From contig OZ345353.1 in assembly GCA_977006965.1 (NCBI GenBank), forward strand, positions 806,001 to 870,000: DNA of 64,000 nt, read 5' to 3'. Made by a program: the position numbers and the translations under genes. Below the pieces are notes generated by a model. It worked only from the letters and a program-made list of their open reading frames with translations. It was not told the origin of the DNA and searched no databases. This DNA is from Phymatolithon calcareum (lineage: Eukaryota > Rhodophyta > Florideophyceae > Hapalidiales). Of this stretch, positions 34,179 through 43,977 are shown piece after piece (the stretch's first letter is position 1; every line of letters begins with the position of its first letter).

Positions 34179-34590
34179 GTAAGAAGCTTTCCTTCACTTG
34201 TGCTTCATGTTCTTTGTACAGTACTATTTGGATATGCTTTGCGTTAGAGCATCTTCATTATGTTAGTCATAGGAAACGACTGGGCCGTGGGTATCTTTGT
34301 GGTTTCGCGACCATGAACTTATTCTGAGACACGGAAATTTTAATAGATCATAAGACTGCTCATGCCGTTGGAAGGAACGCTCGTCAATGCAGGGTTACTC
34401 GCTTCAGGGACCCTCGCGTATTGGGAGCATTCGGTCTCTTAAAACAGACGGTTCCAAATAAAAGCTGCAAGACCATGCATCTGACATGTATAGGTTATCA
34501 CCTGAAACTTACTGGGCCGATTATGCCCCGAAGAGCTCCAGTAGGCATCTAAAATGGCCCAAAATGTCATCGTGTTGGGGAATAAGTTTA

Positions 34591-36030
34591 TTACCTTTTG
34601 AAGTACACCCTACATGGATAACATACCAAGAACCCCATTTGCACCGCAAGCTCTACAGCTCTATCCGTCTCCTTCTGCTTGTCAAAGCTGATTCCTTTCT
34701 CCGCGGTCTGTTTGTGCATCCCGCGAGACCTTCGCATTGAAGACGGAGCCACGATATCCAGTCTCAGCCCACATTCTTCTCTTGAAAGCCCACCGGCTTC
34801 TTTCTGGTCGACACTAGTATTATCTGCAGCGATTTCATTTCCTTTGGAGCTGGCATTCTCCTCTTTCTCTGCAACTTTGACCTCGTTTTCTGCCCCCGAG
34901 GCATCACGTGCCGACGGCGGTGCACATGAAACATACCCTCGGGTCTCAGAGTCAAACTTGAGATAACATCCCCCAACACCATCGTAAAAGATCATGTCTT
35001 GCTCAGAAATTACATAGTACCGCGTCACAGGGTCAAATTTCCAACCTGACGCTGGGTCAGACACGAAGTTTGCCGGTTATGGTACCATTCCGCTGGTGCT
35101 GCACCATTGAACTGGCATTAAAGCTTCAGAAGCCGAGCCGGAAGACGTCACGTAACTTCGCATAGCACCACAAGCACGGCATTTTTCTCGTCGAGCAAAG
35201 TTGCTCAGTTTACAAGTAGTGCACGTCCACTCAGTGTCGGGACCAGCTTCAGAGATACCCTTCATTTTGCCCCTCGTCGTAGAGGACATAATAGGCCTTT
35301 CGACATGGGGCTCAGACGGTGAGTCCCAATTCGACTGTGGAGAGTGTGGTCTCGCACGAAATCGGCTTTTTGCATGTCGCCCATCTCGGTGGTCAACGCG
35401 GCTGCGACCTTCGCTTTGGAAATTACCTCGACCGCGCCTACCAACGGGGGACGGATTGGCATGTTGGCTGCCGATACGGTTGTGATGCCTCACATATTCA
35501 CGGTCTTCGGCATATGTGCGGCCTTCTTCGCAAGTCCCGGCATCCTCTGGTCGGGTGCGCAACGCTCCTTCTGCCCGAGAGGCGGGAACGTGACCGATGT
35601 CGACATTAACTCCTCTTGTATTTGGTCGACAGTTTGACGGTTGCTTCGTGCTATCCCAGTCCTTTCCCCCCGCATGTCCTCGAACGGCAATGACGGCGAA
35701 TTCGGGCGAGCTAGAGCGCGAGCGCAGGTTCTTGTCGCGCCATAAATTGTTGCCGCGGCTGCCACGAGAATCGTTTCGCAGTCCACCATTGCTCCTCAGA
35801 GGTTGCCGATTCGATAAAGTCGCATCACCGCGATAGGAGGGGTATCCATGGGAGTAATGATTCCGGCGCCGTTTCACAGGATTCACAGTATGTGAAAAGC
35901 GCGACGAGCGCCAGCGGTCTGGATCGCGCTCGCGATATTCACGAAGCTCGCGATGCTCGCTGCTGGTCGAAGAAGAAGGGAGGTTAGATGATGAATGCAG
36001 TTTGGAAAACGAGAGGAATCCATCTTGCAC
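34591..36030 (-). CDS. RanBP2 zinc finger and OCRE-like protein, copy A
   Basis: The minus-strand frame from ATG 36030 (MQDGFLSFSK) is R/S/D/G-rich, like splicing or RNA-binding factors, and ends in a RanBP2-type finger (WTCTTCKLSNFARREKCRAC; W-x-C-x2-C-N-C-x2-C). A TAA at 35077-35079 stops it. The same frame then continues with an OCRE-like aromatic repeat (GWKFDPVTRYYV, FYDGVGGCYL, KFDSETRGYV), an acidic/Lys linker and a short C-terminus to 34591. Both features occur in RBM5/RBM10-type splicing regulators, but the RRMs and G-patch are absent. The TAA is shared by both module copies. A 111-nt GTTACG-to-GTCAG intron would remove it in frame, but this is unproven. Confidence 0.6.
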
Positions 36031-36233
36031 GAGTGTTACCGATGAGAGGCAGGTCGCTGACCCGAGCGCGAATATCGCAATTCGTCGTTATCATTCTGCA
36101 AGTCACAATACCACTCGTACGAGTTAGTTGCCATATCTTTGGGACTTTCAACTGCTGCAGTGCATGCACATTCTCTTTACCCTTCCAAAAGCACTCTCGC
36201 GCGGCGCTGCAGAGTCCGCCATTATTGTTAGAT

Positions 36234-36580
36234 AGTGCTGGTGTGATGCAAGCCAGCTTTTTCGTCGCAAGTGCACTTTGAATAAGGCCCGTCTATGTTC
36301 CCACGCTCGCCAACACCGTATTGTGCGAGACTGACGGCATAGGTTATATTTCCGCACAAAACATTGCCGCTCCGTGCAAAAAAATAGAGGAAATTATAAA
36401 AACGACCACAAGGCACCTGTGGTATTTTGATATTAATCATTTCTGTCAGCACTCCGCCCACGGTCCAGTTTCTAGGTCCGTTCGTACCTCGTGCCCATTT
36501 ACAGTGCCCGAAAACATTCTTTTCAATTCTTGGTTTTCCCATCTTTTACGAAATTGTTTTGCAAATTATGGTCTCTCTGC
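36234..36580 (+). repeat. Repeat R1, second copy
   Basis: Closely similar to 1-289 and, at its start, to 48039-48165 (shared TGGTGTGATGCAA and CGTCGCAAGTGCACTTTGA). It ends exactly at the left TIR of the element 36581-37736. Confidence 0.85.
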
Positions 36581-37736
36581 TAGGGGTCGCCCCGGACGGA
36601 TTGATCCGTGATCCAATCCGTTCCGGGAGTGTAATCGGGCGGAGCCTGAACCAAAATCTCACGGATTCTAAAAATATGGACGTTTCACGGATTTTGGGGA
36701 ACCGGTCTTTGACCGGATTATTTTTTCGAATTTTTGAAAACCGGAACCTTTTTTACGGGAACGGATTCAATTTGAGGATAATTTTGACGGATGCCGCCTC
36801 CGATATTAAAAATAATACGGATTTTGAACGGATTCTATTGATGGACATTCATTGGTGGATTGTTTACGGATCCATTCTTCAGCTCTCGCCGCCGCCGCGT
36901 CTATCATAGTGGTACTGCGTACTCCTAAAATTTATAAACCATGGTTTAAATCTCTCTCTCTCTCTCTCGCCGCCGGCTTCCTTCCTCCCTTCTAGTGTTG
37001 AAGCTCACTCACCACCGTTGAGCGCTCCAATGTCGTTTACCCCTCCAATCGCGATTTCTCCACCTCGTGGAAATGTAACCGTCGATCCTCCGTCGAACAA
37101 ACTGGAAGCACAAGACATCGTGCGAAGAATCTCAATTGGGGAGAAAACTGGTTTCTCTCTCATTCCACACTCCGAGGCTGTTGCCCGCGGAGCTTCACGA
37201 CGTCAATACAGCGCCAAATACACCAACTGGCTTCTTCTATGCCATGACAATACTCTTTTGCATTGCGGTGTACTCCGATCGCGCCGTGGATTTCGATGCG
37301 ATGGGGCAGATGGCCACGTCTTCGTACTCGCATGGGATTTGGTACGCGGTGAGTATCCCGGTCGTCTTGCCAGCGATGCCAACCGCATGCGAGGCGTGCG
37401 GACTGGCCACAGTCACGTCAAAGCCATGGGGGAAAACTCCCGTGTAATCTGGTGGTTGACCTGATTGGGTGGCGGTCTGGACGCGGATCAGCTCAATGAA
37501 ATCCAGGCGGAATGTGAGCGGACTGAAAACTGACTTAAATTTGTACGGATTGCTAGCGGATTGGTTCTGCTGGCTTTTTGCTGGATGTTTTACGGATCAC
37601 GGATCTGAGTGCGGTCTCGCATTATCCACGCGGACGGATTTTACGAACTCATATTGTGAGATGGGCGGATTACGGATATCTATAGGCCGACTTGGCGGAA
37701 ACGGATTGGACCGTAATCCGTCCGGGGCGACCCCTA
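36581..37736. mobile_element. hAT-like TIR element at the duplication junction
   Basis: Ends TAGGGGTCGCCCCGGACGGA and its complement, extending about 35 bases with few mismatches, fit the hAT YARNG rule. The motif ACGGATT recurs many times in both subterminal regions, as transposase-binding repeats do. No transposase is present; the open frame at 37018-37464 has no domain. The left 8-bp flank (CTCTCTGC) belongs to R1 and the right flank (GTCCCCTT) to the module start, so there is no target duplication. A CT microsatellite lies at 36949-36968. Confidence 0.8.
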
Positions 37737-37817
37737 GTCCCCTTACAGTATGCGAGTGCCCCTTGACGTGAGGACACCCTGTGACAGCCCTTTCAATCTG
37801 TTCTTTCCTTTTCGAAC

Positions 37818-40088
37818 ATGTCTGAAACCTTGGTCGGTCTGCTTACCAAGTCTATTGAGTCGTTTTCGGACCGTGTCGGTGATCTCATCGAGAACCCTCG
37901 TGAGGCAGGACGGACCGTTGCAAAGCTCTCCAAATGGCCGCAAAATTTTTGTCTTGGGTTGCGCGATGGCCTAAAGTATGCCCGTCTGCTGAAGCGCATG
38001 TACCCAAACACGGGTGAGTCAAGCGTGCTGAGCGTCCCCATCGTTGACTGCCTATCAGATCTGGAGCGCGACTTGCTTCTGAACGCTGGCGTTCCTTCAA
38101 ATGAAATCGCCGCCTTCTTCGAAGCTTGGTATTGCATTTCGGGCCGCCTCTACACCATTTCGCGCGAAGTTCTGTCTAAGGAAAGCGATCTGCCCGAGGC
38201 TCTAGCTGATCTGTATGAGCTAACCCATGACGCTGGTGGCATTGCCCCGTTCGTCGCCGCCAATATCGTCATATCTAAAGAGAGCGTCCGCGACTGCCAG
38301 CTTCGTTTCGACAGGATCTTAGCCAAGAAAAAGGCTGGGTCCCACGGGTGGGCGACTAGTCGCTGCGAAAGCTTTCCGGATGTTTTAAGCGGTCGTGAAT
38401 TCACCCCGGTGGATGATAAAAGTTTGCAAGAAGTCGACCTAGATATGGGAGCACTCATGGATAGTCAGGGTATGCTGCTAGCAACCAGTATGACCGGCAA
38501 CCGCGCTGATATCTTCTATGAAAGCGATGATGGTACTTCCCAAGTCATACGCGTTGAAGAACATGGAATTTGTGCTACCAAAGTTGTAGACTTAGTCGGT
38601 CTAATATGCTCCGCGCATTGGATGCGACTTATGGCAACACTAATGTGGAAGAGTTTACAAGTCGCCTCAACTTTCCCGATGGTCGAGCTGGCCCTAACGT
38701 TAATGGAGGTTATTGGGCTCACCAGTAACGGAGTTGCAGAGAACCGTAGAAAAGGTGTGGGATTCTCGGTATTGAGGCATCTTTCAGGGAACCCGCGACA
38801 CAAGCTCTCTACGTCGATCACGCTGCTTACGTCCCTTATGAAGCTGTCCAGCAGCATTAGATATGCGTCGCACGTGTTTGTGGAGCACAACCCTGCCGAA
38901 AAAGCGCCTGCGCTTGGCCTGACGTTAGAGGAGACGAGAGAGATGATGAGAGAGAAGTATCCAATGCCAAAGTATTCATACAATCATTGCAACAACGCGG
39001 TTAAGAAAATCGAAGAAGAAATGTCTGTCTTGCCAGCCGATTCAGAGAAGCGGCTGCGCCCAGCAACGGAAAAGCCGTTTGCCTTCGACGGTGACCTCGA
39101 AAAAATATCAGAAAGGCTGATAAAGGAAATGCGCGCGCAGGTGGTGCGCGTACAGAAAGCGTACTCCCCCGCCCTGTCGAAAGAGCGCGGCGTTTGCAAG
39201 ATCAGCGGGTCGCTGTGGCTGGACCGGATTGCCAAGGGCAGGTTGTTGACGTCGGAGCGTGCACGCGAGTTGACGTACAATCGCAAGAGGAAGGACGTTC
39301 CGCAGGAGCTGTCCAGCAAGCGCGAGACGGCGTTCTACTTGCCGCTGTATGATCGAACTGTTGTGTTCCCACGCAGGGACGACGTGACGAATGTGCGGTA
39401 CACCCGGCTGCAGGTTGGCTCGGAGGCGGATTTGACGTCCGCGGTAAATGTGCTCGTCGCGGTAATTCTGTGGTGTAAGGGGCAGGAGGCGTCCATCGTT
39501 GAGGCAGCCATCGAGGCCGACAAGAAAGGCACGGGCGAGTTGTTACAGTTTTCCAGCGGGGTGCTTGGAGCGGAGGTTCGGAAGATGCTCGCGGCCAAGA
39601 ATGAAGGCGATCTTAAGATCACTGATCTGGTATCGTGCGTGAGCGAATTGCATGGGCCCAAGAATGAGAGTTGGGTGATACGAGAGGTGCTAAGTCTAGC
39701 TGTGCGACACGGCGTGGTTTGCACCAAGGAGTCTGCTAAGTGCGGAAGCTATCTGAAAGCAGTGGAATTCGTGCGCGGAACATTTGCGAACAAGTTGAGA
39801 ATCATTGAGGCCGATACGTACGTTTCTCTGAAAGGGGTGATCGTACGGGAAGTGTCCGAAATAGGGAAAGGCGACCTGGAGTTCATTGTTCAAGATGATA
39901 CGATCGACAGTGCTTACGAAGTGACGCTAGATGTGTTCACGGGAACTACAGTGGATGAGTTGAGTCTTCATTTGTATCCAAAGAGGAAGAAGAAGTTTCT
40001 TGTGGCTCGCATAGAAGCAAATAATACGCCGATGAGGAATGTGGGTTCATCGCATTACGGCACCATTACTGACGTTTCTGTGCAGTAG
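37818..40088 (+). CDS. 756-aa protein of unknown family, copy B
   Basis: Same length and open frame as copy A, from ATG 37818 to TAG 40088, with the same upstream context (CTTTTCGAACATG). Retention of a full frame in both copies, while the neighbouring zinc-finger gene of this copy has frameshifts, suggests that the protein is still used. Differences from copy A are concentrated in residues 303-483 (for example around GVAENRRKG, SGNPRHK, LEETREMMREKY). By my count that segment has 32 replacement codons against 6 silent ones; the two flanking segments together have about 15 and 9. Function unknown. Confidence 0.8.
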   Translation: MSETLVGLLTKSIESFSDRVGDLIENPREAGRTVAKLSKWPQNFCLGLRDGLKYARLLKRMYPNTGESSVLSVPIVDCLSDLERDLLLNAGVPSNEIAAFFEAWYCISGRLYTISREVLSKESDLPEALADLYELTHDAGGIAPFVAANIVISKESVRDCQLRFDRILAKKKAGSHGWATSRCESFPDVLSGREFTPVDDKSLQEVDLDMGALMDSQGMLLATSMTGNRADIFYESDDGTSQVIRVEEHGICATKVVDLVGLICSAHWMRLMATLMWKSLQVASTFPMVELALTLMEVIGLTSNGVAENRRKGVGFSVLRHLSGNPRHKLSTSITLLTSLMKLSSSIRYASHVFVEHNPAEKAPALGLTLEETREMMREKYPMPKYSYNHCNNAVKKIEEEMSVLPADSEKRLRPATEKPFAFDGDLEKISERLIKEMRAQVVRVQKAYSPALSKERGVCKISGSLWLDRIAKGRLLTSERARELTYNRKRKDVPQELSSKRETAFYLPLYDRTVVFPRRDDVTNVRYTRLQVGSEADLTSAVNVLVAVILWCKGQEASIVEAAIEADKKGTGELLQFSSGVLGAEVRKMLAAKNEGDLKITDLVSCVSELHGPKNESWVIREVLSLAVRHGVVCTKESAKCGSYLKAVEFVRGTFANKLRIIEADTYVSLKGVIVREVSEIGKGDLEFIVQDDTIDSAYEVTLDVFTGTTVDELSLHLYPKRKKKFLVARIEANNTPMRNVGSSHYGTITDVSVQ

Positions 40089-40402
40089 GTAAGAAGCTTT
40101 CCTTCACTTGTGCTTCATGTTCTTTGTACAGTACTATTTGGATATGCTTTGCGTTAGAGCATCTTCATTATGTTAGTCATAGGAAACGACTGGGCCGTTG
40201 GTATCTTTGTGGTTTCGCGACCATGAACTTATTCTGAGACATGGAAATTTTAATAGATCATAAGACTGCTCATGCCGTTGGAAGGAACGCTCGTCAATGC
40301 AGGGTTACTCGCTTCAGGGACCCTCGCGTATTGGGAGCATTCGGTCTCTTAAAACAGACGGTTCCAAATAAAAGCTGCTAGACCATGCATCTGACATGTA
40401 TA

Positions 40403-40557
40403 GGTTATCACCTGAAACTTAAGGGACCGGCCATGATGAGGAATCACGATGGACGTCACAGGGGCGTGATTTTGGTTCCGAGGGGCCCCCGCGGGCCCCT
40501 CGGGACTACCGAGTGGTTTCGAATCAAGGCCGGTCCCGAAAGTTTCATTTGATAACC
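40403..40557. repeat. Copy-B-specific inverted repeat
   Basis: Arms of 30 bases (40403-40432 and 40528-40557, core GGGACCGGCC) with four mismatches. They enclose a second, perfect 11-bp hairpin (CCGAGGGGCCC at 40478, 4-base loop). The left arm's outer part (GGTTATCACCTGAAACTTA) is present in copy A; the rest, to about 40650, is not. Either copy A lost it or copy B gained it. Confidence 0.8.
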
Positions 40558-40727
40558 GGCTTATCAGCCCTGTTTTGAGGTATTAGACTTCCCTTTTTCG
40601 TTTCGGCCCGCAGGGTAACATGGGATATCACCCGGTTTTGAAGGAGCACTGGGCCGATTGTGCCCCGAAGAGCTCCAGTAGGCATCTAAAATGGCCCAAA
40701 ATGTCATCGTGTTGGGGAATAAGTTTA

Positions 40728-42100
40728 TTACCTTTTGAAGTACACCCTATATGGATAACATACTAAGAACCCCATTTGCACCGCAAGCTCTACAACTCTA
40801 TCCGTCTCCTTCTGCTTGCCAAAGTTGATTCCTTTCTCCGCGGCCTGTTTGTGCACCCCGCGAGACCTTCGCATTGAAGACGGAGCCACGATATCCCGTC
40901 TCAGCCCACATTCTTCTCTTGAAAGCCCACCGGCTTCTTTCTGGTCGACACTAGTATTATCTGCAGCGATTTCACTTCCTTTGGAGTTGGCATTCTCCTC
41001 TTTCTCTGCAACTTTGACCTCGTTTTCTGCCCCCGAGGCGTCACGTGCCGACGGCGGTGCACATGAAACATACCCTCGGGTCTCATAGTCAAACTTGAGA
41101 TAACATCCCCCAACACCATCGTAAAAGATCATGCCTGCTCAGAAATTATATAGTACCGCGTCACAGGGTCAAATTTCCAACCTGACGCTGGGTCAGACAC
41201 GAAGTTTGCCGGTTATGGTACCATTCCGCTGGTGCTGCACCATTGAACTGCCATTACAGCTTCAGAAGCCGAGCCGGAAGACGTCACGTAACTTCGCATA
41301 GCACCACAAGCACGGCATTTTTCTCTTCGAGCAAAGTTGCTCAGTTTACAAGTAGTGCACCTCCACTCAGTGTCGGGACCAGCTTCAGAGATAACCTTCA
41401 TTTTGCCCCTCGTCGTAGAGGACATAATAGGCCTTTCGACATGGGGCTCAGACGGTGAGTCCCAATTCGACTGTGGAGAGTGTGGTCTCGCACGAAATCG
41501 GCTTTTTGCATGTCGCCCATCTCGGTGGTCAACGCGGCTGCGACCTTCGCTTTGGAAATTACCTCGACCGCGCCTACCAACGGGGGACGGATTGGCATGT
41601 TGGCTGCCGATACGGTTGTGATGCCTCACATATTCACGGTCTTCGGCATATGTGCGGCCTTCTTCGCAAGTCCCGGCATCCTCTGGTCGGGTGCGCAACG
41701 CTCCTTCTGCCCGAGAGGCGGGAACGTGACCGATGTCGACATTAACTCCTCTTGTATTTGGTCGACAGTTTGACGGTTGCTTCGTGCTATCCCAGTCCTT
41801 TCCCCCCGCATGTCCTCGAACGGCAATGACGGCGAATTCGGGCGAGCTAGAGCGCGAGCGCAGGTTCTTGTCGCGCCATAAATTGTTGTCGCGGCTGCGA
41901 CGAGAATCGTTTCGCAGTCCACCATTGCTCCTCAGAGGTTGCCGATTCGATAAAGTCGCATCACCGCGATAGGAGGGGTATCCTTGGGAGTAATAATTCC
42001 GGCGCCGTTTCACAGGATTCACAGTATGTGAAAAGCGCGACGAGCGCCAGCGGTCTGGATCGGATCGCGCTCGCGATATTCGCGAAGCTCGCGATGCTCG
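40728..42100 (-). pseudogene. RanBP2 zinc finger and OCRE-like gene, copy B, broken
   Basis: Homologue of 34591-36030. A 5-base insertion (GGATC duplicated, about 42059-42065) with a 3-base loss nearby shifts the N-terminal frame. The central part with the RanBP2 finger (WRCTTCKLSNFARREKC) stays open from 42022 to the shared TAA at 41213-41215. A one-base deletion near 41131 (ATGCCTGCTC versus ATGTCTTGCTC in copy A) shifts the OCRE-like part, which continues as 40728-41132. Copy B therefore appears to be decaying. Confidence 0.75.
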
Positions 42101-42554
42101 CTGCTGGTCGAAGAAGGGAGGTTAGATGATGAGTGCAGTTTGGAAAACGAGAGGAATCCATCTTGCACGAGTGTTACCGATGAGAGGCAGGTCGCTGACC
42201 CGAGCGCGAATATCGCAATTCGTCGTTATCATTCTGCAAGTCACAATACCACTTGTACGAGTTAGTTGCCATATCTTTGGGACATTCAACTGCTGCAGTG
42301 CATGCACATTCTCTTTACCCTTCCAAAAGCACTCTCGCGCGGCGCTGCAGAGTCCGCCATTATTGTTAGATAGTTGCTGACACCAATATTGGCGGTGTTG
42401 TTGATTGACTACGCTGGAACGTACCAAAAGAATCAGTGCTCCTACTATCATACCCAGCGCATCCGGTTGCTTGCCAATGTCGGCAGGTTGGCGGTGTACC
42501 GTTTACAAATTCGCCGACGAAGGCAGATCTCCAATAGAGTTATATTTTTTTAAT

Positions 42555-43746
42555 GAGGAAATTCGCTGCATGGACCGAAAAAGGTGGCAAAATTCGCTAA
42601 ATCGGCACCCTTGCAAAAACTACTACTGGTTATGATTTCAGCTAGACAGCCGCTTATCATTACACGTAATTAAGAGGATTTATTGAGAAAGTTCCATGTG
42701 TCCCAACTTGAGGAAAGTCGGCACGTTTTTAATAGCGTTATACTAGCATCGAGAGTTGTCTTATTATTACACTACTAATCCGCTATGCAAAGTACTCTGC
42801 ACCTCGTCGCATTCGACTGCTAAGAAAACTCACAACACTCTCGCCCGAACAGTCTGAACTCATGGAGAAGGTGGAGCTCGTTCTAAGTGTGGGTGACTGC
42901 CTTGGAGCAAACTTTGACGACGCTGTGAACCTCGTCATCGCCCACAACACGTCTATTGGCAAGGAAAGTCCCTAACGCCTTGCTGCTACAAGAAGCACCA
43001 GGAAAAATCTTCTGAGCGGAGAAGCCGCTTGTGGAGCCGGAGGTCATCGAAAGTGACATGCTGAGGTTTGCTGTTAGCAGCCAAGTGACACCATTCCCTG
43101 GGGTAGTTAACAGTGACTACCGCGCTACATGCTCTTGCCGCCACTTTCAGGAGCACCAGCGGCCATGTATCCACGTCGTCGCTGCACTTTTGAACTGTTC
43201 TAGACGCTTGGCGCAGCATTGAGTCGCGTTCGACCCGTGACACAAGATCTGGTGTGGGACCCATGGCTATTGATAACGTAGGCCAAGCAACACGAGGGCA
43301 TCATCATTCGTGTTGCAGTCACTGGTTACCAGCTAGTACAGGATGATTTGTTTCCGTTTGACCTTGTCCCTAAGCTGGGCCGCAAGCGCAAGAGGCCCTA
43401 CTTCCCGTCCGAAATGAGGTCCCGTCACGGCTCCTCGTGCGGAAACAACGGTCACTTCTCGCAGACATGCGCCAAGCCGAACATCTGCAATTTTGTTGAG
43501 GCGAAGCGAAAACTCATCAACCCAGCGGCTCAGTCCATGATAATTGACCTCACCGCCTGCGATAACGGAGATGCTACTTACGACGAGGAGCTGAAGCATA
43601 GAGAGTTGCGCATGAAATAAATATTATTTTTTGATAAGTTTATTTCTATGGAGTGCTCTTTGTATCATAACGAGTAGTAGTTATTGCAAGGGGTGCCGAT
43701 TTAGCGAATTTTGCCACCTTTTTCGGTCCATGCAGCGAATTTCCTC
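42555..43746. mobile_element. Mutator-like element (MULE) in the 5' LTR
   Basis: TIRs of about 60 bases (GAGGAAATTCGCTGCATGGA from 42555; complement ending 43746). TTTTTTTAAT flanks both sides (42545-42554, 43747-43756), and the uninterrupted 3' LTR has it once. A 10-bp target duplication with long TIRs is typical of Mutator. 1192 bp; it contains only the C-terminal end of a transposase. Confidence 0.9.
43031..43620 (+). pseudogene. MULE transposase C-terminal fragment
   Basis: 43031-43222 encodes a SWIM zinc finger (CSCRHFQEHQRPCIHVVAAL, the C-x-C-xn-C-x-H pattern), which follows the DDE domain in MULE transposases. In another frame, 43348-43620 has a knuckle-like CGNNGHFSQTCAKPN and ends in TAA. 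The MULE catalytic domain is absent. The remaining sequence cannot act alone. Confidence 0.75.
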
Positions 43747-43958
43747 TTTTTTTAATTGTCCCCTCGTTTAGTTAGTCTTACAGTGAGCTGGGTGCTGCTC
43801 GCAAGAGCTCCGGCAAAACCTAGCGCTAGTTTATATAGTATCCTACTTCGAACTTCGGCGAGAAGGAAGGCAGCTCACCGTCCGCGACAAAGAGCCCCCA
43901 AAACAAAACAAAAAACATTCCCCATCTTTCTCTCTTCGTCCTTTTTCTCCCCCACATT

Positions 43959-43975
43959 TGGTACCCCCAGCAGGG
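43959..43975 (+). promoter_or_regulatory. Candidate primer-binding site
   Basis: TGGTACCCCCAGCAGGG begins two bases after the 5' LTR and starts with TGG, as expected for complementarity to a tRNA ending in CCA. I cannot name the tRNA. Confidence 0.6.
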
Positions 43976-43977
43976 CC

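Larger units (their letters stand above)
31832..36580. repeat. Duplicated module, copy A
   Basis: About 4.7 kb, repeated in direct orientation at 37737-42374 plus 48039-48165. Order: 756-codon gene (plus), zinc-finger/OCRE gene (minus), R1. Homology begins at GTCCCCTTAC (31832; 37737 in copy B) and runs through R1. Copy A lacks the roughly 220-bp segment that copy B has at 40424-40650. Nucleotide identity is high throughout except in the middle of the 756-codon gene. Confidence 0.9.
37737..42374. repeat. Duplicated module, copy B (continues at 48039-48165)
   Basis: Direct repeat of 31832-36580, beginning at the right end of the TIR element. Its R1 part is split by the Ty3/gypsy element: flank ATAGT at 42370-42374 resumes at 48034. 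Relative to copy A it has an extra segment around 40424-40650 and small indels that break the zinc-finger gene. Confidence 0.9.
42375..43956 (+). repeat. 5' LTR, split by a Mutator-like element
   Basis: 42375-42554 and 43757-43956 together correspond to the 3' LTR (47656-48033). TTTATATAGTATCC near 43830 is a likely promoter TATA region. The two halves are separated by the element 42555-43746 and one copy of its target duplication. Confidence 0.95.

Noticed and set aside
35201-35640. Several plus-strand frames repeated at 41337-41773
   Set aside because: They mirror the R/S-rich zinc-finger gene on the other strand; their duplication only reflects the module duplication.
37018-37464. 148-codon frame in the TIR element at the duplication junction
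   Set aside because: No transposase or other domain, overlapped by other frames of equal length; probably chance.
42555-43746. Insertion in the 5' LTR taken as part of the retroelement
   Set aside because: Long TIRs, a 10-bp target duplication and its absence from the 3' LTR show that it is a separate DNA transposon.
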